DNA of 60,201 nt from Planctomycetota bacterium (GTDB lineage: Bacteria > Planctomycetota > UBA1135 > GCA-002686595), in NCBI GenBank assembly GCA_016220085.1, contig JACRIN010000036.1:1-60201 (forward strand), given 5' to 3'. Position numbers and translations under genes: made by a program. Of this stretch, positions 23,830-32,660 are shown piece by piece (positions within the stretch are counted from its first letter, which is position 1; the number at the start of each line of letters is the position of its first letter). The notes beneath the pieces are model-generated. The model saw only the letters and a list, made by a program, of their open reading frames with translations, was not told the origin of the DNA and did no database searches.

Positions 23830-24318
23830 CCGGCGGATTATGGCCTGGCGAGCCCGGGGACCGAATCGCGGTCAGCGCGGAGCCTGCGCTCTGCGCTCCC
23901 CGCAACTGCCTCGCGTGGCCGTGCCGGCGCCGTCGGGAGCCGCGGCGCGCGATCGTCCGTCGCGCGCGAGCTCAGTCGCCGCTTCCGGGAGCGACCGAGT
24001 CCGACCCGCACGAGACGTCGCCCGGCGCTGCGTGACTCGCGCGCCCGCTCGCGAGTCCGCCGGTCCGCCCGCCGCGCGAGCACAGCGATGCGGGGCTGCC
24101 TCCCGCTCCCCAGGGACGGCGTTTGTCGGCGGCTTGGCGCTCCCTTGACCTCGATTTCCCATCACGGAGAGCCAAGGGGAGCCCAAGTCAGCTCGCCCCA
24201 AGGCCGCCGACGGCCCGCAGCCGATAGGGCTGCAGCGACCGCGATCCGCGGTCCCAAGGAAGATCGGCCTCTCGTCACGATCGAGGCCGGGTGGCAGTAG
24301 AGGAAGGAAGTAGGTTGG
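23830..24318. other. Intergenic region with a long inverted repeat
   Basis: No convincing gene. At 24133-24187 two imperfect 15-bp arms (CTTGGCGCTCCCTTG and CAAGGGGAGCCCAAG) are inverted around 25 bp and could fold as a hairpin. The region separates the divergent cardiolipin synthase and pirin genes and must carry both promoters, which I cannot place. Confidence 0.45.
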
Positions 24319-25017
24319 ATGATCGCCATTCGTAGGGCCGAGGAACGGGGCCATTTCGGTCAGGGTTGGGTCGACGCGTACCACACGTTCTCGTTCGATC
24401 GGTATCGCGACCCGGAGCACACCGGTTTCCGCCAGCTCGTCGCCCTGAACGACGAGCGCGTCGAGCCCGGCTTCGAGCGCGCGCACACCGCCCCGCAGGA
24501 CGCCGAGATCCTCTCGTACGTCCTCGAAGGCGACCTCGAGGCGCGCGACGCGACCGGCGCACGCACCGTCTTGCACCGCGGCGAGTTCCGGCGCGTGCGC
24601 GCGACCGGCGGCGAGCGCCGCGTTCGGGCGACTGCGGCGAGCGAGAGCCCGCTGCATCTCCTGGAGTTCTGGCTGCAGCCGCGGACAGCGAGCGACTCCG
24701 GCGAGCTCGAACACGTTTGCGTCAGCGACGACGAAAAGCGCGGCAAGCTCAAGCTCGTCGCCTCTCCGAGCGGCCGCGACGGCTCGCTGTGCGTCGGCAA
24801 CGAGACCGAGATCTTCGTTTCGCTGCTCGCGAGCGGAGAAGAGGTCCGTCACGAGCTCGACGCCGGCCGCCACGCCTGGGTGCAGGTCGTGCGCGGAATG
24901 GTGACGGTCAACGGACGCGTGCTGACCGCCGGCGACGGCGCCGCGGCGAGCGGCGAAGCCCAGGTCGCGATCGTCGCGCACTCGGACGCCGAGCTCGTGC
25001 TGATCGACCTAGCCTGA
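24319..25017 (+). CDS. Pirin family protein lacking metal ligands
   Basis: A 232-residue bicupin of the pirin/YhhW family: RRAEERGHFGQGWVDAYHTFSF, ILSYVLEGDLEARD and the conserved ending SEAQVAIVAHSDAELVLIDLA. Normal pirins bind iron through HPH, a later His and a Glu. Here the HPH position reads APQ, the following EHxDS reads EARDA, and the H/E pair of the next strand is also missing. It is therefore unlikely to be a quercetin dioxygenase and may be a structural or regulatory relative. Its end overlaps the convergent MOSC gene by 9 bp. Confidence 0.85.
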   Translation: MIAIRRAEERGHFGQGWVDAYHTFSFDRYRDPEHTGFRQLVALNDERVEPGFERAHTAPQDAEILSYVLEGDLEARDATGARTVLHRGEFRRVRATGGERRVRATAASESPLHLLEFWLQPRTASDSGELEHVCVSDDEKRGKLKLVASPSGRDGSLCVGNETEIFVSLLASGEEVRHELDAGRHAWVQVVRGMVTVNGRVLTAGDGAAASGEAQVAIVAHSDAELVLIDLA

Positions 25018-25566
25018 CGGAGGCGGCGGTCGCTGGACCGCGATCTCGTCGCCGTCGCGGATCTCGCCGTCGACGACGACGCGACACAGCACGCCGCGGC
25101 CGCGGCGGCCCTTGCGGTTCGCGCGCGCTACTTTCTTCGCCGCGAGCGCGCCGAAGCGCTCGACGAAGTGCTCGCACGGACGGTGCGGCAGATCGGTGAC
25201 CTCGAGCACCGAGCTTCCGATCGAGAGGCGCGTTCCGACCGGCAGGTTGGCCTCGGAGAGGTCGAGGTCGGCTTGGATCTGATCGCCGGAGAGCGGCATC
25301 TTGGCTTCGTCGCCGTTCGCGAGCGAGCGCAGCACGTGCACGTTGATGATCGCGAGCTCGTTCTTCGCCGCGAGGCTGAACTTGTGCGTCGGCCAACTGT
25401 CGCCGACCGCGCCGCGACCTGCTTCGACGCAGATGACGCCCGGGGTCGCGCGCTGGCCGAAGCCGGTGCGCAGGACCACGCGGTGCACGCGGCCGCGATC
25501 CTGCGGCGACTTCGGCAACGCGAGGAACCACGGATCGAAACGGAACGAGAGGTCGACGAGCGCCAT
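25009..25566 (-). CDS. MOSC domain protein
   Basis: A 185-residue protein with a MOSC (molybdenum cofactor sulfurase C-terminal) fold: GVICVEAGRGAVGDSW, ADLDLSEANLPVGTRLSIG, LEVTDLPHRPCEHFVERFG and RGRGVLCRVVVDGEIRDGDEI. The Cys in HRPCEHF is the conserved residue thought to carry sulfur. Such stand-alone MOSC proteins are used in reductive hydroxylamine or sulfur-transfer chemistry, but the substrate is unknown. The ATG at 25566 is chosen over one 30 bp upstream; either is possible. Confidence 0.82.
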   Translation of the reverse strand: MALVDLSFRFDPWFLALPKSPQDRGRVHRVVLRTGFGQRATPGVICVEAGRGAVGDSWPTHKFSLAAKNELAIINVHVLRSLANGDEAKMPLSGDQIQADLDLSEANLPVGTRLSIGSSVLEVTDLPHRPCEHFVERFGALAAKKVARANRKGRRGRGVLCRVVVDGEIRDGDEIAVQRPPPPSG

Positions 25567-25700
25567 CGCGAGGTTCCAGGCTACGCGCCGCCGCACGGAC
25601 GCGGAAGGCGTTCGTCGACGTGCCTACCGGCGTTCCGACGCCTCGCGTACAGTGACGGTCCCCGCTCTCGTAGCTTCCGAGCCCCGAAGAACGCCCCCCG

Positions 25701-28607
25701 ATGAAGCTCTATCGACTGTTGTCGTGCCTGGTCGCGCCGTTCGCTCTCGTCGCCGCGACGAGCGCGCAGATGCCCGTCGGCTTCGTCCACGAGAAGATCG
25801 AGACGAACTGGGATCACCCGGTCAGCGTCTGCTTCCTCTCCAACGACCGCATGCTCGTCGGCGAGAAGCGCGGCGACATCTGGTACCTCGAGAACGAGAC
25901 GAAGCACAACGTCGTGGTCGACCTCGAGCTCGACGTCCTCAACTTGCTCGACCGCGGACTCCTCTGCGTCACCGCGGATCCGAACTTCGACTCGAACGGG
26001 TACGTGTACCTCTTGTACGCGGTCGATCCGGAGGCCGACGGAATCGACGGCAACAAGGAGGCGTACTGTCGGATCGAGCGTTGGACCCTCGGCTACGCGC
26101 CGAACGGCGATCTGATCGCGGATCCGAACTCGCGCTTCGATCTGATCGGCGACGTGTGGTCGACCGGCATCCCGTCGTGCCACTACTCTCACTCGATCGG
26201 CACGCTTCGGTTCTTCTCCGACGGCAGCCTGGTCGCGTCGTGCGGCGACGCCGCGCACTACGACAACGTCGACATCGGCGGCCAGGACCCCGATTGCTTC
26301 GGCGTCGGTCGCTTCAGCCCCGATCAGGACATCGGCGCGTTCCGTTCGCAGTACGCGAACTCGCTCGCCGGCAAGATCCTGCGCATCGATCCGACGACCG
26401 GGCTCGGGCTCCCCGACAACCCGTGGTTCGACGGTGATGCGAGCTCGATCCCGTCGCGCACCTGGGCGAAGGGGCTGCGCAATCCGTTCCGCTTCGCGCT
26501 GCTGCCGGGCTCCGGTCCGCGCGAGACGATGTTCGTCTGCGACGTCGGTTGGAACCTGTGGGAGGAGGTCAACGTCGCGCGCGGCGGCGAGAACTTCGGC
26601 TGGCCATGCCGCGAGGGGAAAGCGACGCCGGCGTACGCGGCCAACGATCCGCTCGGATTCTGCACCGGCGTCGTCGACACGCTGCCGTTGATCGCGTGGC
26701 ACCACAACATCAGCGGCCAGATCGGCTTCACCGGCAACTGCGTCTCGGGCGCGGCTGTGTACACGGGGACCAGCTATCCGCCGATCTACCGCGACGCGCT
26801 CTTCTTCTGCGACTACGGCAAGAACTGGCTGCGCTGCGCGCGACTCGATCCGAACCTCAACGTGACTTCGATCCTGTCGTTCGGCACCAACCTGGAGCGG
26901 CCGATCGACCTCCAAACCGATCCCGCGACCGGCGATCTGGTCTACATCAGCCTGCTCGGGCTCGGCGAGATCCGTCGCATCCGCTTCATCGGCATGAATC
27001 AGCCGCCGCTCGCGGTCGCGAACCTCGCGCCGATGTGGGGCGCGTCGCCGCTGACGATCACCTTCGATGCGCTCGAATCGAGCGATCCCGAGGGCGGCTC
27101 GCTCGAGTTCCTCTGGGACTTCGACGACGGCACGACCTCGACGACGCTCGGTGACGTGCACACGTTCGCCGATTCGCAGAACCACGATGTCACCCTGACG
27201 GTGACCGACGACGCGGGCAACACGGCGACGGAGCATTGGCTGGTCTCACCCGACAACACGCCGCCGCACGTCGTGTCGGTGATCGAGCCCGCGGGCGACT
27301 TCGAGTTCCACAGCGGCGTTCCGTTCGCCGTCGACGCGCTCGCGTCCGACGCCGAGGACGACGCCGCGGGCATCCCGCTCGGCGCGAAATGGAGCGCGGA
27401 TCTGATCCACGACCACCACGAGCATCCCGGCTTCGCCGACGTGCTCGCGCCGAGCGGCTCGTTCACGCTCGACAGCCAAGGTCCGGGCACGTACTTCGAG
27501 ATCGTCTTCACGACGACCGACAGCCGCGGGCTCACCGACTCGAGGATGGTGCGCGCGTTCGACGCCGACGCCCAGCCCGCGCCGCACCTCGTGTCGGTCT
27601 CGGACGTCACGCCTCGGCTCGGCCAACGGATCACGGCCGTCGGGCACGTCGAGTTTCCGAACACGGCGATCTGGTCGCCGGATCCGACGCTGGCCTTCGA
27701 TTGGGGCGACGGGAAGGTCGAGACGTTCCCCAACTTGCGCCACCAGCTCGACGTGATGCCGACGCACGTGTACGGCGCGGTCGGCGACTACACGTTGACG
27801 CTGACCGTCTCGCTCGGCTCGTTCACGCAAGCGGTGACGCAACCGATCCATGTCGAAGCTCCGAAGCCGGCGTTCGCGGTCTTCGTCCCGCTGCTCGACA
27901 ACGGTTTCATCCCGTGGAACGACCAGCAGACGCTCGCCCAAGCGATCCAGGCCTCCCGTCAAGCCCACGGCGCCGAGTGCGAGGTCTTCACGTTCGATCA
28001 GCAGCAAGCGCTCGTCGACTGGATGCTCCCCTATCTCGACGACGGCGTGCAGGACGTGCTCGTCGTCCTCGACGAGATCCCCGCGGCGCTCTTCGCGGGC
28101 GAGGGCGACGGGTCGCTCGCCGAACGTTGGGTCGAGCTCGGCAACGGGATCCTCTGGAGCGGCAACGAGCCGTTCGCCGAGTACATCTACCCGACCGGCA
28201 TCCGCTCGTCGGTCGGCGCAGGCGGTGCCGGCGCGGAGAAGTTCTTCGACACCGCACCCGGCACGTTTCCGAGCCGTGGCAACGGGCCGGAGCTCGTCAC
28301 GCCGCTCGGCACGACCGAGATCCACGCGCTTCCGGCGTCGTGGTACGCGGAGTTCGCGCTGCGCACGTGGTGCCTCGACGCCGCGCAGTGGCGGGTTGCC
28401 AAGCTCTACGCGAAGGACGATGTCGAAAAGGAGTCCGACGCGGTGCTCGTGCGCAACCTCTCCGGCGGCTTCTTCGCGCAGATCTTCAACGCGTCCGACT
28501 CGCAGCTCGATCGCGTGAACGCGCTGCCGCAGTTCCTCGACAACTACCTGTGGCTCTCACCGTGGGCGCCGTCGCACAAGACGCCGCCTCCGCCTCCGGG
28601 CGACTGA
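25701..28607 (+). CDS. Secreted PQQ-type sugar (sorbosone) dehydrogenase with PKD domains
   Basis: A 968-residue exported protein (signal peptide ends near TSAQ). Residues 28-435 are a GSDH six-bladed propeller: HPVSVCFLSNDRMLVGEK, DRGLLCVTADPNFDSNGYVY, SHSIGTLRFFSDGSL, WAKGLRNPFRFALLPGSG and NFGWPCREGK. A PKD domain follows (residues 440-545, FLWDFDDGTTSTT), then an Ig-like segment and a second PKD-like domain (PTHVYGAVGDYTLTLTV, about 680-765). Residues 770-968 are unassigned. Such proteins oxidise sugars or alcohols on the outside of the cell, possibly with PQQ; cofactor use is inferred. The terminus is proline-rich. Confidence 0.88.
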   Translation: MKLYRLLSCLVAPFALVAATSAQMPVGFVHEKIETNWDHPVSVCFLSNDRMLVGEKRGDIWYLENETKHNVVVDLELDVLNLLDRGLLCVTADPNFDSNGYVYLLYAVDPEADGIDGNKEAYCRIERWTLGYAPNGDLIADPNSRFDLIGDVWSTGIPSCHYSHSIGTLRFFSDGSLVASCGDAAHYDNVDIGGQDPDCFGVGRFSPDQDIGAFRSQYANSLAGKILRIDPTTGLGLPDNPWFDGDASSIPSRTWAKGLRNPFRFALLPGSGPRETMFVCDVGWNLWEEVNVARGGENFGWPCREGKATPAYAANDPLGFCTGVVDTLPLIAWHHNISGQIGFTGNCVSGAAVYTGTSYPPIYRDALFFCDYGKNWLRCARLDPNLNVTSILSFGTNLERPIDLQTDPATGDLVYISLLGLGEIRRIRFIGMNQPPLAVANLAPMWGASPLTITFDALESSDPEGGSLEFLWDFDDGTTSTTLGDVHTFADSQNHDVTLTVTDDAGNTATEHWLVSPDNTPPHVVSVIEPAGDFEFHSGVPFAVDALASDAEDDAAGIPLGAKWSADLIHDHHEHPGFADVLAPSGSFTLDSQGPGTYFEIVFTTTDSRGLTDSRMVRAFDADAQPAPHLVSVSDVTPRLGQRITAVGHVEFPNTAIWSPDPTLAFDWGDGKVETFPNLRHQLDVMPTHVYGAVGDYTLTLTVSLGSFTQAVTQPIHVEAPKPAFAVFVPLLDNGFIPWNDQQTLAQAIQASRQAHGAECEVFTFDQQQALVDWMLPYLDDGVQDVLVVLDEIPAALFAGEGDGSLAERWVELGNGILWSGNEPFAEYIYPTGIRSSVGAGGAGAEKFFDTAPGTFPSRGNGPELVTPLGTTEIHALPASWYAEFALRTWCLDAAQWRVAKLYAKDDVEKESDAVLVRNLSGGFFAQIFNASDSQLDRVNALPQFLDNYLWLSPWAPSHKTPPPPPGD

Positions 28608-28617
28608 CCGGCCGCGG

Positions 28618-29682
28618 TCAGGAGAGCTGACGCAAGCGCTCGACGATCGCGCGCGCCGCGCCGGTGTCGATCGCCTCGGAGGCCATCGACACGCCGTCGG
28701 CGATCGTCATCGCCTTGCCGGCGCTCTTCAGGATCAGCGCCGCGGTCAGCAGCGTCGCGTTGCGCGCTCCGCCGGTCTGCCCATCGAGCACCGCGCGGGT
28801 CAGATCGCCAGCCGCCTTGACGAGCTCGGGCACGTCCGCCGCGCCGTAGCCGTCCTCGGGCGGGCAGTAGAGCGGCAGGTCGGGGTCCGTGTCGGACGCG
28901 ACGCCGAAGTCCGCGGGCTCGATCGAGAGCGGCACTTGCTGCGTGCGGGTGAACTCGATGCCGCGCGCGCGCCGCCGGATCGACGGCACGATACCGCCCT
29001 CGCGACCTTGGATCGCGATGCCGCTCGGATGACCGAGCGCGTGGAGCACTTCGACCGCGTGGCCGAGCACCGGTCCTGCCTGCGCGCCGATCAGGATCGA
29101 CGCGCTCGACGGCGCGATCAGCTTCTCGACGGTCGCGAGCGGCGTGCGCACGCCGATCTCGGCGCGCACGCGGCGCAGGCTCATCAGCGACGGCAACATG
29201 CCGGACGCGGAGATCGCCGCGAAGCGAGCGCGAGCGACCCAGTCCTCGGCTTCCGCCGCGTCCCAGGTCATCGAGAGGCCCATGCTCTCGAGCACGTTTG
29301 CCGCGGTCAGGCCGCGCTTCGGCGGCACGCTGCGATCGGAGATCAGGAGCACGCGCACGCCGGACGCCGCGGCCGCGAGGCTCGCCGCGACTTCGAGCGG
29401 CGGCGCCTGCTCCGAGCCGTCGTGCGGCGGGCAGACGCAGACCAGATCTTCCATCCCCGCGCACGGGATCGTCGCGCGACCGCGAGCCGCGCGCGCGAAG
29501 GCCGTCAGCTCCTCGACCGACACGCCCTTCCAACGCAGCGCGATCAGGAACGCGCCGATTTGGATCTCGCTCTGCTCGCCCGCGAAGATCGAATCGAACG
29601 CGCGAAAGGCCTCCTCCTGGGTCAGATTGCGCCCGTCCCGCCGAGCGGAGCCGAGGATTCGCATCAGGTCGCGGAGGATCAT
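28618..29682 (-). CDS. TrpD2/YbiB-like anthranilate phosphoribosyltransferase homologue
   Basis: A 354-residue protein of the nucleoside phosphorylase/TrpD fold. The N-terminal four-helix domain contains LTQEEAFRAFDSIFAGEQSE and IGAFLIALRWKGVS. The glycine-rich phosphoribosyl loop of true TrpD (GTGGD) is replaced by CPPHDGS, as in TrpD2/YbiB proteins, which bind nucleic acid instead of making phosphoribosyl anthranilate. KRGLTAANVLESMGL, LHALGHPSG and LTAALILKSAGKA fit that subgroup. It lies 215 bp downstream of the amidohydrolase operon on the same strand. Confidence 0.78.
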   Translation of the reverse strand: MILRDLMRILGSARRDGRNLTQEEAFRAFDSIFAGEQSEIQIGAFLIALRWKGVSVEELTAFARAARGRATIPCAGMEDLVCVCPPHDGSEQAPPLEVAASLAAAASGVRVLLISDRSVPPKRGLTAANVLESMGLSMTWDAAEAEDWVARARFAAISASGMLPSLMSLRRVRAEIGVRTPLATVEKLIAPSSASILIGAQAGPVLGHAVEVLHALGHPSGIAIQGREGGIVPSIRRRARGIEFTRTQQVPLSIEPADFGVASDTDPDLPLYCPPEDGYGAADVPELVKAAGDLTRAVLDGQTGGARNATLLTAALILKSAGKAMTIADGVSMASEAIDTGAARAIVERLRQLS

Positions 29683-29845
29683 GTCGGTGTGCCGAGCGGC
29701 GCGGAGGTCCGGAGCTCTCTCCGATCCGGCGCCGAGCGGCAGAGATCGAGCGAGAGCCTAGCGAGACTTGCGCGGAACGCCAAACGCGCTTCCTCGGCGG
29801 GTCCGGCTCGTGCACGCGGCTGTTCGAGAGATCGCGGAAATGCTC

Positions 29846-29869
29846 GCGGGACCGCCCGCGCGGTCCCGC
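29846..29869 (-). terminator. Possible terminator after the amidohydrolase operon
   Basis: GCGGGACCG and CGGTCCCGC pair perfectly around a 6-nt loop, 29 bp beyond the stop codon of the last operon gene. On the minus strand only CATTT follows, so the U-tract is weak. Confidence 0.4.
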
Positions 29870-29897
29870 GGTGCGTGCGGGAAGTCGAGAGCGGACG

Positions 29898-31325
29898 TCA
29901 GTCCTTCTTGTCGTCCTTCTTGTCGCCTTGGTCGGGACCCTTCTCGTCCTTCTTCTCTTCCTTGTCCTTCGCTTCGCCTTCGGCGGGTTTCGCGGCGCCT
30001 TCCTGACCCTTGTCGACGCGCGTCTCCGGCGCGAGCACGCTGTCGATGTTCGGGCGGATGTGAGCGTAGAAGAGCTCCTTGTTCTTCTCGTAGACGACCT
30101 TGCCGTCGACGACCGCTTGCTGCACGAACGTCTCGTAGTGCATCAGGTCGCCGTCGCACACGAGCAGGTCGCAGTCCTTGCCGACCTCGATCGTGCCGAC
30201 GCGGTGCTCGACGCCGAGCAGGCGCGCGGGCACGACGGTGATCGCTTCCAGCGCCGCCTCGTTGGTCAACCCGCCGCGCACGCCGAAGCCGGCTTCGACG
30301 GTGAGCGCGAGGATGTCGCGACCCGCGATGCCGCCGAGGTCGACGCCCTTCGAGGACGGGACGATCGCGACTTGCACGCCGTGGCGGCGCAGGATCGCGG
30401 CGTTCTCGATGCTCGTGCCGCCGGCGGCGACGAGCTCCTCGGACTTGTCCGTGCGATCGCGCGGCGTCACCACCGCGTACGCGCCGGCTCTCCCGAGCTC
30501 CTCGGCGACCGTCCACCCCTCGCGGCAGCCTTCGATCACCGGCCGGAACCCGTACTTCTGCGCGAGACGGGCGACGCCGAGCAGCTCCTCGCGATCGTCC
30601 GCCTGAAAGCGCGCGCGCACGTCGCCGCGCAGGACTTGGACGATGGTCGCGTCGGAGTCCTTCTTCGACGGCTCCTTTGCGTCCTTGTCGGACTTCTTCT
30701 GCTCCTCCCACGCGCGGTAGTCGCGCAGGTAGCGAGCGCTGGCGTCGAACTTTTCGAGCAGGCTGCGCCGGCCTTGCGGGTTCTGCGCGCTGAAGTTGAG
30801 CAGCGTCGTCGCCTTTTCCTTCATCAGCACGCCTTCGATCTCGCCACGCTTCAGTTTGAGCGCGGCGCCGCTCTGGCCGGCGGTCGTGATGCCGTTGCCG
30901 AGCGCCATGACGAGGTTCGGCGAGAACGTGTTCACCGTGTCGGCGAAGTCGCTCGACGAGGCGCCGAAGAGCCCGCTCGACGCGTACGCGACGAGGCCGG
31001 GATAGACGCGCAGCCCGCCCGCGTCGAGCACCGTGGTGCCCTCGGGCAGGTCGACCTCGACGCCGATCTGCTCGATCTTGCCGTTCTTGGCGAGGATCGT
31101 CCCGTCGCGGAAGTGCCCGCCGGTTCCCGGGTAGACGTCCGCGTTGATCACCGCGAACCACTTGTCCTCTTCCTTCTTCGCGGCGTCTTCGGAAGCGCTC
31201 ACGTCCTTCTTCTCCTCGCCGCCCGCGTCCTGCGCGGACGCCGTGGGCGCGAACGAGAGCGCGAGCAGCGCGCTGGAGACCGACAGCAGGATGCGACGGC
31301 CTAGTTGTCCGTGTCCGAGCTTCAT
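29898..31325 (-). CDS. Amidohydrolase-like protein 10 of operon, metal site lost, acidic/basic tail
   Basis: A 475-residue exported protein (signal peptide ending PTASAQ). It has the HutI-like fold: a beta-sandwich start (INADVYPGTGGHFRDGTIL), a TIM-barrel core, and the closing VGTIEVGKDCDLLVCDGDLM. Where active enzymes have PG-x-x-D-x-H-x-H it reads PGLVAYASSG, so the first two ligands are gone. A Lys/Glu-rich segment (EEKKDVSASEDAAKKEEDK) precedes the domain and the C-terminal 40 residues are mostly K, D, E and G (KKDDKKD). It is the last gene of ten, overlapping its upstream neighbour by 4 bp. Probably non-catalytic. Confidence 0.85.
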   Translation of the reverse strand: MKLGHGQLGRRILLSVSSALLALSFAPTASAQDAGGEEKKDVSASEDAAKKEEDKWFAVINADVYPGTGGHFRDGTILAKNGKIEQIGVEVDLPEGTTVLDAGGLRVYPGLVAYASSGLFGASSSDFADTVNTFSPNLVMALGNGITTAGQSGAALKLKRGEIEGVLMKEKATTLLNFSAQNPQGRRSLLEKFDASARYLRDYRAWEEQKKSDKDAKEPSKKDSDATIVQVLRGDVRARFQADDREELLGVARLAQKYGFRPVIEGCREGWTVAEELGRAGAYAVVTPRDRTDKSEELVAAGGTSIENAAILRRHGVQVAIVPSSKGVDLGGIAGRDILALTVEAGFGVRGGLTNEAALEAITVVPARLLGVEHRVGTIEVGKDCDLLVCDGDLMHYETFVQQAVVDGKVVYEKNKELFYAHIRPNIDSVLAPETRVDKGQEGAAKPAEGEAKDKEEKKDEKGPDQGDKKDDKKD

Positions 31326-32641
31326 TGTTGCACCTCGCCGTGGACGATCCGGCCCTCGAACATCACCGCGATCAGCTTCGAGCTCGGCTCGAATGGATCG
31401 CCGTTGAAGAAGAGCAGGTTGGCGTCCTTGTCCTTGTCGACGCTGCCGACGCGTTCGGCGATCCCGAGCATCTCCGCGGGTTCCAGCGTCATCGCGCGGA
31501 GGGCGACATCGCGATCGAGTCCCGCCGCGATGATCTCACCGACGTTGCGCGGCCAGTTCTTGAGCGCGGTCGGCGAATCGCCGCGCGGCAGGAGCACGAG
31601 CTTCGCCCCCGCCGCGACGAACTCGGCGGGCAGGTTGCGCTGCCGCAGGGTGCCGGCCATCGTCGTGATCTCGGGCTCCATCACCACGCGCAGCTTCTTC
31701 TCGCCGATCTGCTTCGCGACCTCGTAGACGTCGATGTCCCGGGTCAGCGCGATGCGCAGGTCGTAGCCGATCTTCTCCTTGCCGAGCGCCTGCGAGAAGT
31801 GCAACCAATCGGCGGCACCGAACAACGTGACGAGCATCCGCAGCTTGTTGGCGCGCAGGTCGAGGAACGGCTTGATCTTCTCGTCGGCTTCCGGCGGGAC
31901 GTAGCCTTTCGCGGCGTCGGTCTTCTCGGCCTTCTCGTCCTTCTTGTCTTGCGCGACTTCGTCTTGGAAGTCCGCGGCCGTGCCTTCCTTCTTCTCTTCC
32001 TTCTTCTCCTCTTTCTTCTCGTCCTTCTTGTCGTCCTTCTTCTTGCTCTGGTCCTTGTCCCACTTCTCGCGCGCCTTCTTCTCCTTCTCGACGTACTCGT
32101 CCGCCTTCTCGAAGGCGTCCTTCAGCATCTTCTTGGAGCGCGCGTCCGACCGGAACACGAAGAGCAGATACGAACCGCTCTTGATCAACATCTCTTGCGC
32201 GGTCGCGCCGACCGGGCGAATCGCGCACGCTTGTCCCGGCATGCCGCCCGAACCCGGCGGGTAGAGCCCGAGCGTCGTGACGCCGGTCTCGAGCGTCTCC
32301 TCGAATTCCTCGTTGCGAGGGAAGAGCTCGGCCTCGGCGCGGATCTGCGGATTGAACTCCGAGCCGCCGCGCGCATCGAGCCCGACGCGCGAGTACGGGT
32401 CGACGAATCCCGGCACGATCCAGAGATCGGGCGCCTCGATGATCGGGATGCCGCGCTCGATCGGCAGGTCCTTGCCGACGGTCACGATCTTGCCGTCCTC
32501 GACGAGGATCACGGCGTGCTGGATGCAGCCGTGCGAGACGGTTTCGACGTGACCGGCCTTGATGGCGACCAGGTCGCCGGCCGTGGCGAGGCTCGATAGA
32601 GCCAACGCAACGCAACTCGAGAGCAGGTTTCGAAGCTTCAT
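31322..32641 (-). CDS. Amidohydrolase-like protein 9 of operon, metal site lost, central charged tract
   Basis: A 439-residue exported protein (signal LSSCVALALSSLATAGD). The family frame is clear: AIKAGHVETVSHG, VEDGKIVTVGKDL and VGSVDKDKDANLLFFNGDP. The HxH position reads VDPYSRVGLD, so Tyr and Arg replace the two histidines. Residues 180-245 form a long tract of Lys, Asp and Glu (KKKDDKKDEKKEEKK), inserted where related proteins have a short barrel helix, predicted to be a single long charged helix. It follows the lipoprotein amidohydrolase by 19 bp. Confidence 0.85.
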   Translation of the reverse strand: MKLRNLLSSCVALALSSLATAGDLVAIKAGHVETVSHGCIQHAVILVEDGKIVTVGKDLPIERGIPIIEAPDLWIVPGFVDPYSRVGLDARGGSEFNPQIRAEAELFPRNEEFEETLETGVTTLGLYPPGSGGMPGQACAIRPVGATAQEMLIKSGSYLLFVFRSDARSKKMLKDAFEKADEYVEKEKKAREKWDKDQSKKKDDKKDEKKEEKKEEKKEGTAADFQDEVAQDKKDEKAEKTDAAKGYVPPEADEKIKPFLDLRANKLRMLVTLFGAADWLHFSQALGKEKIGYDLRIALTRDIDVYEVAKQIGEKKLRVVMEPEITTMAGTLRQRNLPAEFVAAGAKLVLLPRGDSPTALKNWPRNVGEIIAAGLDRDVALRAMTLEPAEMLGIAERVGSVDKDKDANLLFFNGDPFEPSSKLIAVMFEGRIVHGEVQQ

Positions 32642-32660
32642 GATGGTTCCTTCGCGTGCG

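Noticed and set aside
24133..24187. Inverted repeat as a rho-independent terminator
   Set aside because: It lies upstream of both flanking genes and has no T-tract on either side.
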